Part shown: positions 17,276-27,463 of the stretch, piece after piece | How the letters are laid out: each line of letters starts with the position of its first letter | How positions within the stretch are numbered: the first letter of the stretch is position 1 | Assembly (NCBI RefSeq): GCF_017599385.1 | Contig: NZ_JAGFPK010000001.1 | Coordinates: 1,997,541 to 2,061,540, forward strand | Direction: 5' to 3' | Length of the DNA stretch: 64,000 nt | Source: Ciceribacter sp. L1K22 | Lineage (GTDB): Bacteria > Pseudomonadota > Alphaproteobacteria > Rhizobiales > Rhizobiaceae | Notes under the pieces: generated by a model | What the model was told of the DNA's origin: nothing | The model's input: only the letters and a program-made list of their open reading frames with translations | Database searches by the model: none | Made by a program: the position numbers and the translations under genes

Positions 17276-18442
17276 ATGAACTGGATCATCCGCAACGGCG
17301 CCGTGCTGGGCTCCGAAAGGCTCGACCGCGCCGACCTTTTCATCAACGAGGGCAGGGTGTCCGGACGGGCGTCCGACGGCCGCGAGATCGACGCCGAGGG
17401 ACTGCTCGTCCTGCCGGGAATCGTCGACATCCATGGTGACGGCTTCGAACGGCAGATCATGCCGCGTCCGGGCGTGCGCTTCGACGTGGGGCTGGCACTG
17501 CGTGACACCGACCGGCAGCTGGTGGCGAACGGCATCACCACGGCCTTTCACGGCGTCACCGTCTCGTGGGAGCCGGGGCTGCGGTCGCTGAAGGCGGCGG
17601 AGGATTTCGTCACGGCCCTTCTCGCCGCCCGCCCGCATCTTGCCTGCGATACCCGCCTGCACCTGCGCTGGGAGACGTTTGCGCTCGACGCGCTGCCACA
17701 TGTTATCGACTGGCTGGCGCTCGATCCGAAACCGGTCGTGGCGCTCAACGACCACACCACGGGCTCGGTGCTGAAGGGCACGATCGCCCGCAAGATCGGT
17801 CAGATGGCGGAGCGATCGGGGCTGTCGCGCGAGGACTACATGGCCCTGCTCGACAGCGTCTGGGCGCGGCGCGACGAGGTGGCCGGCGCGATCGAACGGC
17901 TGGCGATGGCCGCGCGCGACAACGGCAACGTGCTGCTCGCCCATGACGAGGCCTCGCCCGACGAGCGCCGGCATTTCCGGGCGCTGGGGGTTGTGTCGTC
18001 CGAGTTTCCGCTGACGCTGGAGACGGCGGCTGAGGCGCGCTCGGCCGGCGAACACGTGATCCTCGGCGCGCCGAACGTGGTGCGCGGCGGCAGCCACAAC
18101 GGCGCGCTCGACGCGACGACGGCGATCCGTGACGGGCTTTGCACCGTGCTCGCCTCCGACTACCACTATCCGTCGCCGCTGCACGCCGCCTTCCGGCTCG
18201 CGTCACCTGGGGACGAGGGGTTCGCGAAGGCCTGGGCACTGGTCTCCGCCAATGCCGCCGCCGCCGCCGGCCTCTCCGACCGGGGCCGTCTGGAGGAGGG
18301 AAGCCGCGCCGATATCGTGCTGGTCGATGCGAAGGATGTGCGCTATCCCAAGGTGGTCGCGACCTTTGTCGGCGGACGGCTCGTCTATTCGGCCGCGACT
18401 CTGCTAGCGTCCGAATCCGTGGCCGCCTCGGCCGCCGCCTGA
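17276..18442 (+). CDS. phnM: Alpha-D-ribose 1-methylphosphonate 5-triphosphate diphosphatase PhnM
   Basis: A 388-aa amidohydrolase-fold enzyme of the C-P lyase pathway, releasing pyrophosphate from the ribosyl-phosphonate triphosphate. The metal-binding opening LPGIVDIHGDGFERQIMPRP is the PhnM signature (HxD in VDIHGD), and further ligands appear in LAHDEAS and VLASDYHYPSPL. Length is standard. It starts 121 bases from divergent phnD and is followed 17 bases later by phnF. The other C-P lyase genes (phnGHIJKL) are not in this window. Confidence 0.88.
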   Translation: MNWIIRNGAVLGSERLDRADLFINEGRVSGRASDGREIDAEGLLVLPGIVDIHGDGFERQIMPRPGVRFDVGLALRDTDRQLVANGITTAFHGVTVSWEPGLRSLKAAEDFVTALLAARPHLACDTRLHLRWETFALDALPHVIDWLALDPKPVVALNDHTTGSVLKGTIARKIGQMAERSGLSREDYMALLDSVWARRDEVAGAIERLAMAARDNGNVLLAHDEASPDERRHFRALGVVSSEFPLTLETAAEARSAGEHVILGAPNVVRGGSHNGALDATTAIRDGLCTVLASDYHYPSPLHAAFRLASPGDEGFAKAWALVSANAAAAAGLSDRGRLEEGSRADIVLVDAKDVRYPKVVATFVGGRLVYSAATLLASESVAASAAA

Positions 18443-18459
18443 CCGGACCCGGAAACCTC

Positions 18460-19233
18460 ATGCTCGACACGCCTGAAATCCCGCTCGCCGCCTTCGACGG
18501 ACTGGTCTTCGGTCCGCGCAGCGACATGCCGATCTGGCAGCAGATCCGCGACCATATCCTCGGGCTGATCGAAGGCGGAATATTGAGGCCTGGCAGTCAG
18601 TTGCCGGGAGAAACGCATCTGGCCGCAAGCCTCGGCGTCACTCGCATTACCTTGCGTCAGGCACTGCAGCAGCTGCAGAATGAGGGGCACCTGACGGCGC
18701 GCAAGGGCGTCGGCATCTTCGTGCGTAGCCCGCCGGCGATCTTCTCCGTCCGCGACGGCCATCCGTTCCGGGAAAACATCGAGACCCACAGCGCCCCGAT
18801 CACCACGGACACGCGCTTCATCCGCCGCGAGGTCGCTACCGCCGAACTGGCGGCGCGGCTCCGGATCGGCGAGGGCGCAGGGATCATCCACCTGCGCCGC
18901 CTGCGATTGCTCGGCGACCAGCCGGTCTACGTCAACGACAAGTATTTCCCGGCCGACCGCTTCGCCGATTTCGAGGCCGTCTACGCCGAGCGCCAGTCGG
19001 TGACGGATGTGTTCCGCGCCAACGGCATCGCCGCCTTCCGGCGGGTCGAAACACGGATCAGCGGCGGTTTCTCGACGGCGGAGGAGGCGGAAAACCTGCG
19101 GCTGACACCAGGGACGCCGGTGTTTCATCTCAACGCCCGCAACGAAGACGGCAACGGCCGCACGATCGAATGGACCGCCGGCTGCTGGCCGCTGACCTCG
19201 GTCGAATTCGTGTTCGGGGCGAAGTCGGACTAA
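18460..19233 (+). CDS. phnF: GntR/HutC-family phosphonate regulator PhnF
   Basis: A 257-aa repressor. Residues about 20-90 are the GntR winged helix (IWQQIRDHILGLIEGGILRP, LAASLGVTRITLRQALQQLQ). The C-terminal 150 residues are a UTRA ligand-binding domain (IIHLRRLRLLGDQPVYVNDK, NLRLTPGTPVFHLNARN). This is the PhnF/HutC layout. The ATG at 18460 gives the family length. It is co-directional with phnM at 17 bases and probably acts on the GTATAGAC site in the phnD-phnM gap. Its effector is unknown. Confidence 0.85.
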   Translation: MLDTPEIPLAAFDGLVFGPRSDMPIWQQIRDHILGLIEGGILRPGSQLPGETHLAASLGVTRITLRQALQQLQNEGHLTARKGVGIFVRSPPAIFSVRDGHPFRENIETHSAPITTDTRFIRREVATAELAARLRIGEGAGIIHLRRLRLLGDQPVYVNDKYFPADRFADFEAVYAERQSVTDVFRANGIAAFRRVETRISGGFSTAEEAENLRLTPGTPVFHLNARNEDGNGRTIEWTAGCWPLTSVEFVFGAKSD

Positions 19234-19237
19234 CGCT

Positions 19238-20065
19238 TCAGATCAGCCTGAGCCCCTTGAGGCTCGCATGGCCGTCCTTGCCGATGATGATGTGGTCGTG
19301 GACGGCAATCCCGAGCGGCTTGGCGGTGGCGATGATTTCCTTGGTCATCTCGATATCGGCCCGGGACGGCGTCGGATCGCCGGACGGGTGGTTGTGCACG
19401 AGGATCAGCGCGGTGGCCGAGAGTTCCAGCGCCCGCTTGACCACCTCGCGGGTATAGACCGGCGTGTGGTCGACCGTGCCGCGGCCCTGCACCTCGTCGG
19501 CGATCAGCGTATTGCGCTTGTCGAGAAAGAGAATCCGGAACTGCTCGCGGTCCTCGTAGGCCATGGCGGTGTGGCAGTAGTCGATGACGGCTGACCAGGA
19601 GGAGAGCACCTGCTTTTCGCGCAGCTCGCTTTTGAGCATACGCTGCGCTATCGCCGCGATCAGCTTGAGGTCGGTCGCGACCGACTCTCCCACCCCCTTT
19701 ACTTCCTTCAGAAGCGGCACCGGCGCGCCGATGACGCCGGCAAGCGTGCCGAAGCGCGCCAGAAGCGCCTTTGCGGTCGGCTTGGTGTCGCGGCGGGGTA
19801 TCAGGCGGAAGAGCAGGAGTTCCAGCAGTTCGTAGTCGGCGAGCGCGCCGTCTCCGGCTTCGCGGAACCGGTCTCTCAGACGGTCGCGGTGGCCGTGGTA
19901 GTGCTCGGTTTCTGCTGCCGGGATAGCGGGTTTTTTCGGCGTGGCGGGCTGGTCGGCGAAGAAGCCGCGCTCATCCGCCGGGTCGTCCATGATCGACTGG
20001 CCCGCGTCCGCGCCGGAGGACGCGGTGTCACCATCCTGCGGAGCGTCGAGCGGGTCCCGTCCCAT
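19238..20065 (-). CDS. radC: RadC family protein
   Basis: A 275-aa protein with an N-terminal helix-hairpin-helix region ([20 protein letters not shown]) and a C-terminal JAB1/MPN metalloprotease-like domain whose metal motif is intact ([14 protein letters not shown]). The biological role of RadC is unsettled despite its name. The first 55 residues are an acidic extension common in rhizobial homologues. It ends 4 bases from convergent phnF and lies directly downstream of map. Confidence 0.9.
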   Translation of the reverse strand: MGRDPLDAPQDGDTASSGADAGQSIMDDPADERGFFADQPATPKKPAIPAAETEHYHGHRDRLRDRFREAGDGALADYELLELLLFRLIPRRDTKPTAKALLARFGTLAGVIGAPVPLLKEVKGVGESVATDLKLIAAIAQRMLKSELREKQVLSSWSAVIDYCHTAMAYEDREQFRILFLDKRNTLIADEVQGRGTVDHTPVYTREVVKRALELSATALILVHNHPSGDPTPSRADIEMTKEIIATAKPLGIAVHDHIIIGKDGHASLKGLRLI

Positions 20066-20069
20066 GTTG

Positions 20070-20906
20070 TCATCCCTGGAGTGGCGGAAGGCCTGGCCGG
20101 TCGAGGCCGGCTGGCGAGAGGGTGAAGATCTCGCAGCCGGTGGCCGTGACGCCGACGGTGTGTTCGTACTGCGCCGTCAGCGAGCGGTCGCGGGTGACGG
20201 CGGTCCAGCCGTCGGAGAGCACCTTCACATGCGGCTTGCCGAGATTGATCATCGGCTCGATGGTGAAGATCATGCCTTCCTTCATTTCCGGGCCTTCGTC
20301 GGCGCGGCCGTAATGGAGGATGTTCGGCGCGTCGTGGAACAGGCGGCCGACGCCGTGGCCGCAGAAGTCGCGCACGACGGAGCAGCGCTCGGCCTCCGCA
20401 TAGGTCTGGATCGCCTCGCCGATGGCGCCGGTACGCGCACCGGGACGCACGGCGGCGATGCCACGCATCAGGCATTCGTGGGTGACTTCCAGCAGGCGCT
20501 CGGCGGCGCGCTTGATCTGGCCGACCGGATACATGCGGCTCGAATCGCCATGCCAGCCGTCGAGCAGGTAGGTGACGTCGATATTGACGATATCGCCGTC
20601 ACGCAGCGGCTTGTCGTCGGGAATGCCGTGACAGACGACGTGGTTGATCGAGGTGCAGACCGAATGCGTGTAGCCGCGATAGTTCAGTGTCGCGGGCACG
20701 GCTCCGTTGTCCATGCCGAATTCGAAGACGAAGCGGTCGATCGCATTGGTGGTGACGCCGGGCTTGACGATATCGGCCAACGCGTCGAGGCAGCGGGCGG
20801 TCAGCTGGCAGGCCTTGCGCATGCCGTCGAAATCCTCGCTGCCATAGAGCCGGATCGCGCCGGTATTCTTGAGCGGCGCGGTTGCCGCGTCGATATAGTT
20901 CACCAT
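20070..20906 (-). CDS. map: Methionine aminopeptidase
   Basis: A 278-aa dimetal aminopeptidase removing N-terminal Met from nascent proteins. Metal ligands are recognisable: two Asp in [19 protein letters not shown], His in [15 protein letters not shown], Glu in [10 protein letters not shown] and Glu in [11 protein letters not shown]. The start at 20906 was chosen over an upstream frame of 69 arginine-rich codons because [19 protein letters not shown] matches the alphaproteobacterial N-terminus. radC follows 4 bases after it and sfsA precedes it by 20 bases, suggesting an sfsA-map-radC operon. Confidence 0.93.
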   Translation of the reverse strand: MVNYIDAATAPLKNTGAIRLYGSEDFDGMRKACQLTARCLDALADIVKPGVTTNAIDRFVFEFGMDNGAVPATLNYRGYTHSVCTSINHVVCHGIPDDKPLRDGDIVNIDVTYLLDGWHGDSSRMYPVGQIKRAAERLLEVTHECLMRGIAAVRPGARTGAIGEAIQTYAEAERCSVVRDFCGHGVGRLFHDAPNILHYGRADEGPEMKEGMIFTIEPMINLGKPHVKVLSDGWTAVTRDRSLTAQYEHTVGVTATGCEIFTLSPAGLDRPGLPPLQG

Positions 20907-20926
20907 AGGGGTGCTTTCGCTAAATT

Positions 20927-21661
20927 TCAGGCTTGTCTCGTACTTAATGCAGCAAGGGCCGGTTCGTCCATGGCGATCGGGCCTTTCGGCGCGATTTCGC
21001 TCGGGCTGACGCGGCAATTGACGGCATAGGCCTCGACGCCCGCCGCGACCGCGAGCGCGAAGGCCGCCGCATAAGCCGGATCGAGATCGCCCGAAAGCTT
21101 CAGGCGTTCGCAATCGTCTCGCTGGACGACATAGAGCATCACCGCCCGGTGCCCCGCCGCGACCATCTCGGCCAGATCCGCCAGATGCCGCGCGCCGCGA
21201 TCGGTCACGGTATCGGGGAATTCGGCCAGCCCCGGAACGCGGGTGAAGTGCACGTTCTTGACCTCGACATAGGCGTCGGGCCGGCCGGGCGAGGTGAGCA
21301 GGAAATCGATGCGGGAGTTGCGGGCATAACGCTGCTCGCGCCGGATGGTCTCGTAGGTGCCGAGATCGGCGACCATCCCCGCCCGGATCGCCTCCTCGCC
21401 GAGCCGGTTGGCGAGTGCTGCGTGAACGCCGACCACCGTCCCGTCCGCCTCGATCAGCTCGAAGGCATAGCGATGCTTGCGCGCCGAGCCGAGGTGATCG
21501 GAGAGCCAGATGCGCGAGCCGGGCGCGGTCAGGCCCAGCATCGAGCCGGTATTCGGGCAGAACCCGGTGATTTCAGAGCCGTCCTCAAGCACCGCGTCGA
21601 ACAGAAAGCGCTTGTAGCGGCGGATGAGCGTGGCCGGAACGAGCGGCGGGGAGAAGAGCAT
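20927..21661 (-). CDS. sfsA: SfsA family DNA/RNA nuclease homologue
   Basis: A 244-aa protein with the SfsA pattern: RRYKRFLFDAVLEDGSEITG, FCPNTGSMLGLTAPGSRIWL and DAYVEVKNVHFTRVPGLAEF-type core containing a nuclease-like D-ExK arrangement (FLLTSPGRPDAYVEVKN). SfsA was named for sugar-fermentation stimulation in E. coli; its true biochemical role is uncertain. It is first in the run sfsA-map-radC. Confidence 0.9.
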   Translation of the reverse strand: MLFSPPLVPATLIRRYKRFLFDAVLEDGSEITGFCPNTGSMLGLTAPGSRIWLSDHLGSARKHRYAFELIEADGTVVGVHAALANRLGEEAIRAGMVADLGTYETIRREQRYARNSRIDFLLTSPGRPDAYVEVKNVHFTRVPGLAEFPDTVTDRGARHLADLAEMVAAGHRAVMLYVVQRDDCERLKLSGDLDPAYAAAFALAVAAGVEAYAVNCRVSPSEIAPKGPIAMDEPALAALSTRQA

Positions 21662-21726
21662 GGGAAGGGATTAGCGGGTTTTGAGGGAGGCGGCAAATTC
21701 AGCTAATTGCGGAAGGGTTGGCATTT

Positions 21727-21853
21727 GCCCTCATCCCCCTGCCGGGACCTTCTCCCCGTCCGGACGGGGAGAAGGGAGATGGAGCGCCGACCGTGCCACA
21801 CGTCCCTTCTCCCCGCTCGCGGGGAGAAGGTGGCGGCAGCCGGATGAGGGGCA
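21727..21853. repeat. RIME1-type rhizobial intergenic mosaic element
   Basis: A 127-base element between sfsA and phaC. It contains a perfect 28-bp palindrome at 21748-21775 and a second palindrome at 21805-21830 (12-bp arms CCTTCTCCCCGC), enclosed by outer inverted arms CCCTCATCC / GGATGAGGG with CTGCCG / CGGCAG inside them. This two-palindrome plan, with CCCTCATCC ends and TTCTCCCCG cores, is that of RIME1 elements found in rhizobial genomes. Confidence 0.85.
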
Positions 21854-21859
21854 GGTTGG

Positions 21860-23704
21860 CTACACCCTCTCCAGCACATAACTCCCCGGCGCGTCGGCGA
21901 TGGCGTTCAAGGCGCCGCCGCCGGGTTTGCGGGCGGGGACCCGATCGGCGTCGAGCGCCTCAATCCAGGTCTGCCAGTGCGGCCACCAGGAGCCGGCGGT
22001 TTCCTTGGCCTTGACCAGCCAGTCCTCGTAGTCACCAACAGGAGCGCCGCCGGTCCAGTACTGGTATTTCTTCTTGTCCGGCGGATTGACGACGCCGGCG
22101 ATGTGGCCGGAGCCCGAGAGCACGTAGGTGACCGGGCCGCCGAAGAAGCCGGAGCCGACGAAGACGGATTTCGCCGGCGCGATGTGGTCCTCGCGGGTGG
22201 CGAGATTGTAGATCGGGATTTTGACGTCCTTCAGCGAGATCTTTTTGCCGGCAAGCGTCATCTTGCCCTTGGTGAGGTTGTTGTTGAGGTAGCAGTTGCG
22301 CAGGTAGAAGGAGTGGTTGGCGGCTGCCATGCGGGTGGAATCGGAATTCCAGTAGAGAAGGTCGAAGGGCATCGGGTCCTGGCCCTTCAGGTAGTTGTTG
22401 ACGAAATAGGGCCAGATCAGCTCGGAGGCGCGCAGCATGTTGAAGGCCTGCGCCATCTTCGAGCCGTCGAGATAACCCGCCGCGCGCATGCGCTCTTCCA
22501 GATCGTCGAGCTGTTCCTCGTCGACGAACACCTTGAGGTCGCCGGCATGGGTGAAGTCGACCTGGGTCGTGAAGAGCGTTGCGCTGGCGATCCGGGTGTT
22601 GCCTTCCTTCGCGTGAAGGGCGAGTGCTGCCGAGAGCAGCGTGCCGCCGACGCAATAGCCGATCGCGTTCACCTCCCGCTCGCCGGTGACCTTTTCGATC
22701 GTGTCGAGCGCGAAGTCGACGCCGTCGCGGATGTAGTCCTCCCAGCCCTTCATCGCGTGCCGCTCGTCCGGATTGACCCAGGAGATCACGAACACGGTGT
22801 GGCCCTGGTCGACGCACCACTTGATGAAACTTTTCTGCGGGTTGAGGTCGAGGATGTAGAACTTGTTGATCCACGGTGGGCAGATGAGGAGAGGGCGCTT
22901 CAGCACCGTCTCGGTTGAGGCCTCGTACTGGATCACCTCGCAGATCTCGCTCTGGGCGATCACCTTGCCCGGAGTGACCGCCATGTTGCGGCCGACCTCG
23001 AACTTCGAGGCATCGGTCTGGCGGATTCGAAGATCGCCATGTCCGGCAGCGATGTCCTCGGCCAGCATCTGCATGCCCTTGACCAGGTTCGCGCCACTTG
23101 TGGCGACCGTCTCGCGATAGAGCTGCGGATTGGTTGTGACGAAGTTCGCCGGCGACAGCGCCGCCGTCAGTTGCCGCACGTAGAAGGCGGCCTTGTGGCG
23201 GGTGTGCTCGTCGAGCCCCTCGGCATCCGTCACAAGCTTGTCGGCCCAGGCGGAAATCGCCAGATAGGCCTGTCGGAGAAAGTCGAAGAACGGGTTCTTC
23301 TGCCAGTCCTCGTCGCTGAAGCGCTTGTCGGTGACGGGGGCGGGCGATTCGGCCGGTGCTTCGCCCGAGAGCCGTTGCAGGCTTTTCATCCAGATGCCGA
23401 AGAGCTCGTTGAGCAACATCGACTGGGCCTCGACCGTACGCTTCGGGTCGCTCATCCAGTATTCGGCGACCTTCGACATCGTCTTGATCATCTGGGTCGC
23501 GGGTTCGGCGACCGGGTCGACGATCTCTCCGGTTTCGCGCGGGCGGAGCCATTCCGAGGCCGCCTTGCCGAGGTTTTCGAGTGCCCGGGCGGCATTCATC
23601 GCCATCGCCTGCGGGTCCTTCACGATGTAGGGCTCGATCAGCGCCGGGTCGATCGCCGGCCGACCGCTTGCCGATGCCTGCCCCGTCTCCTTCTGCTCGC
23701 TCAC
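21860..23704 (-). CDS. phaC: Class I poly-beta-hydroxybutyrate synthase
   Basis: A 614-aa polymerase making PHB from 3-hydroxybutyryl-CoA at the granule surface. The lipase-like box with the catalytic Cys is GYCVGG (in [15 protein letters not shown]), the Asp is in [13 protein letters not shown] and the His in [14 protein letters not shown]. The N-terminal PhaC_N domain precedes it. I prefer the GTG at 23704 ([11 protein letters not shown]) because GGGGAGGAG sits 3 bases upstream and the length then matches rhizobial PhaC. An ATG at 23782 would add 26 residues but has no ribosome-binding site. The gene stands alone, divergent from the lipoprotein gene. Confidence 0.9.
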   Translation of the reverse strand: MSEQKETGQASASGRPAIDPALIEPYIVKDPQAMAMNAARALENLGKAASEWLRPRETGEIVDPVAEPATQMIKTMSKVAEYWMSDPKRTVEAQSMLLNELFGIWMKSLQRLSGEAPAESPAPVTDKRFSDEDWQKNPFFDFLRQAYLAISAWADKLVTDAEGLDEHTRHKAAFYVRQLTAALSPANFVTTNPQLYRETVATSGANLVKGMQMLAEDIAAGHGDLRIRQTDASKFEVGRNMAVTPGKVIAQSEICEVIQYEASTETVLKRPLLICPPWINKFYILDLNPQKSFIKWCVDQGHTVFVISWVNPDERHAMKGWEDYIRDGVDFALDTIEKVTGEREVNAIGYCVGGTLLSAALALHAKEGNTRIASATLFTTQVDFTHAGDLKVFVDEEQLDDLEERMRAAGYLDGSKMAQAFNMLRASELIWPYFVNNYLKGQDPMPFDLLYWNSDSTRMAAANHSFYLRNCYLNNNLTKGKMTLAGKKISLKDVKIPIYNLATREDHIAPAKSVFVGSGFFGGPVTYVLSGSGHIAGVVNPPDKKKYQYWTGGAPVGDYEDWLVKAKETAGSWWPHWQTWIEALDADRVPARKPGGGALNAIADAPGSYVLERV

Positions 23705-23856
23705 GTGCTCCTCCCCGGCAGTCTTTTCTTCTGTGATTTGTATTTGCACATTCTCGCGCAAAACAGCTAGAAGTTCCAGCATGACCAAAGCATGGTCTTT
23801 GGGCGAGGATATGGCCCCGGCGGACGGTTTTTTCCGGGGATTTGGACGGGACAGAC

Positions 23857-24270
23857 ATGGTGACACGCGCGCTTTCGATTCTCCGCCGCTCGAACACGAC
23901 CGGCTACGGCACCGCCGCCGTTCTGGCGCTTGCGATGGTCGCCGGTGGCTGCGCGTCCGACCGTCCGGCGCGTGACCCGTCTGTGCAGATGTCGCCCTCC
24001 GCCCAGGTGACGGTGCGGGACGAGGACGAGCCGGCGCGCCAGGCCGCGGTTGATCCGGATGGCTATCCGACCTTTGCCGAGCCCCTGACCGCCGCCAACA
24101 CGCAGCTCACCGATGAGGACGCGGCCTCGATTTCAGCCCGTCTTTCGGCGTTGTCGCGGGCGCGCAAGGCCGGCACTGTCTCGGAGGCGGATTACCGGCG
24201 GCAGCTGCAGATTTTGCGCAAGCTCGCCGCCCAGCATGGGGTCGACGCCGAGGCGGCGATCGCCAATTAA
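23857..24270 (+). CDS. Putative small lipoprotein
   Basis: A 137-aa protein with a basic N-terminus, a hydrophobic stretch ([14 protein letters not shown]) ending in a possible lipobox cysteine, an extended Asp/Ala/Pro-rich middle and a helical C-terminal domain ([40 protein letters not shown]). The C-terminal part looks like a short SHOCT-like helical hairpin, but I do not assign a family. The lipobox is imperfect (A-G-G-C). It is divergent from phaC. Confidence 0.65.
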   Translation: MVTRALSILRRSNTTGYGTAAVLALAMVAGGCASDRPARDPSVQMSPSAQVTVRDEDEPARQAAVDPDGYPTFAEPLTAANTQLTDEDAASISARLSALSRARKAGTVSEADYRRQLQILRKLAAQHGVDAEAAIAN

Positions 24271-24482
24271 CGCTTGCGTTTCACGGCATTTGGACGCAAA
24301 GCACGAGAGTTGCTGTCGCCAGGTTGAATGTTTCGCGGCCGCATGTCCGAATTGCGCCGCACTGCGGTGCGACGGATGGAAGGATCGACCGGGCTCAAGC
24401 GGTTCGCGGCAGGCCGATCGCAAAACACGGGAGCGAACCCACCGCACGCGGCCGGTCGCCGCGCCGTTCCACGGGGAAAGAG

Positions 24483-25700
24483 ATGGAAGAGTTTCACAAA
24501 GTCAGGCGCCTGCCGCCCTACGTTTTCGAACAGGTCAACCGTTTGAAGGCGAGCGCGCGAGCCGGTGGCGCCGACATCGTCGACCTTGGCATGGGCAACC
24601 CCGACCTGCCGACGCCCCAGGCGATCGTCGACAAGCTCTGCGAAGTGGTCCAGGACCCGCGCACGCACCGCTATTCGTCCTCCAAGGGCATTCCGGGCCT
24701 GCGCCGCGCCCAGGCCGCCTATTATGCCCGCCGATTCGGCGTGAAGCTCAACCCGGATACGCAGGTTGTGGCGACCCTTGGCTCCAAGGAAGGTTTCGCC
24801 AACATGGCGCAGGCGATCACGGCGCCCGGCGACGTCATCCTCTGCCCGAACCCGACCTATCCGATCCATGCCTTCGGCTTCCTGATGACCGGCGGCGTGA
24901 TCCGCTCGATATCGGTCGAGCCCGACGACAGCTTCTTCCCGCCGCTCGAGCGCGCCGTGCGCCACTCGATCCCGAAGCCGCTGGCGCTGATCGTCAACTA
25001 TCCGTCCAACCCGACCGCCCACGTGGCGAGCCTCGATTTCTACAAGGAAGTCGTCGCCTTCGCCCGCAAGCACGACATCATCGTGCTCTCGGACCTCGCC
25101 TATTCGGAAATCTACTTCGACGGCCCGCCGCCGCCGTCGATCCTTGAGGTGCCGGGTGCCGTCGATGTTGCCGTCGAGTTCACCTCGATGTCGAAGACCT
25201 TCTCCATGCCCGGCTGGCGCATGGGCTTTGCCGTCGGCAACGAACGGCTGATCTCCGCACTCGCCCGCGTGAAATCCTATCTCGACTACGGCGCCTTCAC
25301 GCCGATCCAGGTGGCGGCCACGCATGCGCTTAACGGCGACGGTTCCGACATCGCCGAGGTCCGCGCCACCTACAAGCGTCGCCGTGACGTCCTGGTCGAC
25401 GCTTTCGGCAAGGCCGGTTTCGAGGTTCCGCCGCCGGCCGCGACCATGTTCGCCTGGGCCAAAATCCCGGAGAAATTCCGTCATCTCGGTTCGCTGGAAT
25501 TCTCCAAGCTGCTCGTCGAAAAGGCCGATGTTGCCGTAGCGCCGGGTATCGGCTTCGGCGAGATGGGCGACGACTACGTGCGTATCGCGCTTGTCGAGAA
25601 CGAGCACCGCATCCGCCAGGCCGCAAGGAACATCAAGAAGTTCCTGTCGACCGCCGACGAGACGATGCACAACGTCATTTCGCTCAACGCCCACCGTTGA
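24483..25700 (+). CDS. PLP-dependent class I aminotransferase (AlaC / LL-DAP aminotransferase-like)
   Basis: A 405-aa fold-type I aminotransferase. Recognisable parts: DIVDLGMGNPDLPTPQAIVD, HRYSSSKGIPGLRRAQAAYY, NYPSNPTA (substrate carboxylate region), DLAYSEIYFDG and the PLP lysine in SMSKTFSMPGWRMGF. Homologues beside hom in Rhizobiales are variously annotated as alanine/glutamate-pyruvate (AlaC-like) or LL-diaminopimelate aminotransferases. The sequence alone does not decide. The ATG at 24483 follows GGGGAAAG. hom starts 66 bases downstream, so a role in the aspartate-family/alanine network is likely. Confidence 0.82.
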   Translation: MEEFHKVRRLPPYVFEQVNRLKASARAGGADIVDLGMGNPDLPTPQAIVDKLCEVVQDPRTHRYSSSKGIPGLRRAQAAYYARRFGVKLNPDTQVVATLGSKEGFANMAQAITAPGDVILCPNPTYPIHAFGFLMTGGVIRSISVEPDDSFFPPLERAVRHSIPKPLALIVNYPSNPTAHVASLDFYKEVVAFARKHDIIVLSDLAYSEIYFDGPPPPSILEVPGAVDVAVEFTSMSKTFSMPGWRMGFAVGNERLISALARVKSYLDYGAFTPIQVAATHALNGDGSDIAEVRATYKRRRDVLVDAFGKAGFEVPPPAATMFAWAKIPEKFRHLGSLEFSKLLVEKADVAVAPGIGFGEMGDDYVRIALVENEHRIRQAARNIKKFLSTADETMHNVISLNAHR

Positions 25701-25766
25701 GCCTTCCCCGGCGGCTCCGTCCGGGGCCGCCTTTCCAAGCAGCATGAAGACATTTCAGGATTGATC

Positions 25767-27089
25767 ATGGCGGATGCCCTTAAAATTGGCATTGCGGGAC
25801 TAGGGACGGTCGGCGCCTCGCTCGTCCGCATCCTGCAGCAGCGCGGCAACGAACTGGCGGTGGCCTGTGGCCGGGGCATTACGATCACGGCGGTTTCGGC
25901 CCGCGACCGCACCCGCGACCGCGGCGTCGATCTCTCCGGCATCACCTGGTTCGACGATGCCGTCGACATGGCCGCCGGTGCCGACATCGACGTGTTCGTC
26001 GAGCTGATGGGCGGTGCAGAGGGTGCTGCCGACAAGTCGGTTCGCGCCGCACTTGCCCGTGGCGTCCATGTCGTGACCGCCAACAAGGCGCTTCTTGCCC
26101 GCCACGGCGTGGAACTGGCGAAGACGGCGGAAGAAAAGGGCGCGCTCCTGAACTACGAGGCCGCGGTCGCCGGCGGCATTCCGGTCATCAAGACCATGCG
26201 CGAGAGCCTGACCGGCAATACCTTCAGCCGCGTCTACGGCATCATGAACGGCACCTGCAACTACATCCTGACCCGCATGGAGAAGGAGGGCCTCTCGTTC
26301 GAGGCCTGCCTGAAGGAGGCCCAGCGGCTGGGTTACGCTGAAGCCGATCCGACCTTCGACATCGAGGGCAATGATACCGCTCATAAGCTGGCGATCCTGA
26401 CGACGCTCGCCTTCGGCAACAAGATCGCTGCCGACGATATCTATCTGGAAGGCATTTCCAACATCTCGATCGACGACATCCATGCCGCCGCCGATCTCGG
26501 CTACCGGATCAAGCTTCTGGGTGTCGCCCAGAAGACCGAAACCGGGATCGAGCAGCGCGTGCACCCGACCATGGTGCCGTATGATTCCGTCATCGCGCAG
26601 GTCGACGGCGTCACCAATGCGGTGGCGATCGAATCCGATATTCTCGGCGAACTGCTGATGGTCGGTCCGGGCGCCGGCGGCAATGCCACGGCATCCGCCG
26701 TGCTCGGCGACATCACCGACATCGCCAAGAGCCGCCCCGGCGCCCAGCGCGTTCCGGCTTTCGGACGTCCGGCCCACCTGCTGGAAACCTATCGCCAGGC
26801 GGAAATGCAGAGCCACGAGGGAGGCTATTTCATCCGCCTCACGGTGCAGGACCGCACGGGTGTCTTTGCCAGCATCGCTTCGAAGATGGCGGAGAACGGA
26901 ATTTCGCTGGAATCGATCATGCAGCGCTCCAAGAAACAGCATGCCGAAGGCGAGCCGCAGACCATCATCCTGGTCACCCACGCGACGATGGAAGCCTCGG
27001 TGCGCAAGGCCGTGGCCTCGATCAAGACCGAGGGTTACCTCGTCGGCGAACCGCAGGTGATTCGCATCGAGCGTCCAAAGACGGTCTAA
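25767..27089 (+). CDS. hom: Homoserine dehydrogenase
   Basis: A 440-aa enzyme that reduces aspartate semialdehyde to homoserine on the threonine/methionine branch. It has the NAD(P) fold (KIGIAGLGTVGASLVRIL), the catalytic core (GIMNGTCNYILTRM, AEADPTFDIEGNDTAHKLAI) and a C-terminal ACT domain (VQDRTGVFASIASKMAENGI) that usually mediates threonine inhibition. AGGA lies upstream of the ATG at 25767. Length is normal. Confidence 0.95.
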   Translation: MADALKIGIAGLGTVGASLVRILQQRGNELAVACGRGITITAVSARDRTRDRGVDLSGITWFDDAVDMAAGADIDVFVELMGGAEGAADKSVRAALARGVHVVTANKALLARHGVELAKTAEEKGALLNYEAAVAGGIPVIKTMRESLTGNTFSRVYGIMNGTCNYILTRMEKEGLSFEACLKEAQRLGYAEADPTFDIEGNDTAHKLAILTTLAFGNKIAADDIYLEGISNISIDDIHAAADLGYRIKLLGVAQKTETGIEQRVHPTMVPYDSVIAQVDGVTNAVAIESDILGELLMVGPGAGGNATASAVLGDITDIAKSRPGAQRVPAFGRPAHLLETYRQAEMQSHEGGYFIRLTVQDRTGVFASIASKMAENGISLESIMQRSKKQHAEGEPQTIILVTHATMEASVRKAVASIKTEGYLVGEPQVIRIERPKTV

Positions 27090-27262
27090 ACCCGCTGGTT
27101 ACTCCCGCAATCGCGCCGATATTGTGGCGCGATTACATCATATCGGGCAGCGCAACGTCCAAATTTGATAAAATTCGACCAAATTTGGGACAGTTCCCTC
27201 GCGTCCCTGCATCTTTCCCGATATGGTTTCCAGATATTTTCTGGGGTTTGGGAGGAGCCTGG

Positions 27263-27463
27263 ATGAGATCTCAAAGAAAAGAGGACGTGCGCGTCGTCGA
27301 TTTCAACGACTACCGTACGGCTGACAGGCGCATATCGCAGCCCCTTAGCGACCAGTATTCGGAGGACGACGACTTCGAGGGCAAGCGGAACTGGTCGGTC
27401 ATCGTGATGGTGGCGGCCATGCTCTTCGCCCCGCTCGCCGGCTGTCTGGCGTTCGTATCCTGA
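27263..27463 (+). CDS. Small single-span membrane protein
   Basis: A 66-aa protein: hydrophilic, charged residues 1-45 (MRSQRKEDVRVVDFNDYR) then one hydrophobic segment (SVIVMVAAMLFAPLAGCLAF) at the C-terminus, like a tail-anchored protein. GGAGGAG is ideally placed before the ATG at 27263, so it is probably a real gene. I do not recognise a family. It lies between hom and recJ. Confidence 0.6.
   Translation: MRSQRKEDVRVVDFNDYRTADRRISQPLSDQYSEDDDFEGKRNWSVIVMVAAMLFAPLAGCLAFVS

Noticed and set aside
21727..21853. Treating the double palindrome before phaC as a terminator pair
   Set aside because: There are no T-tracts, and the outer CCCTCATCC/GGATGAGGG arms and two-palindrome plan match a RIME1 repeat element.
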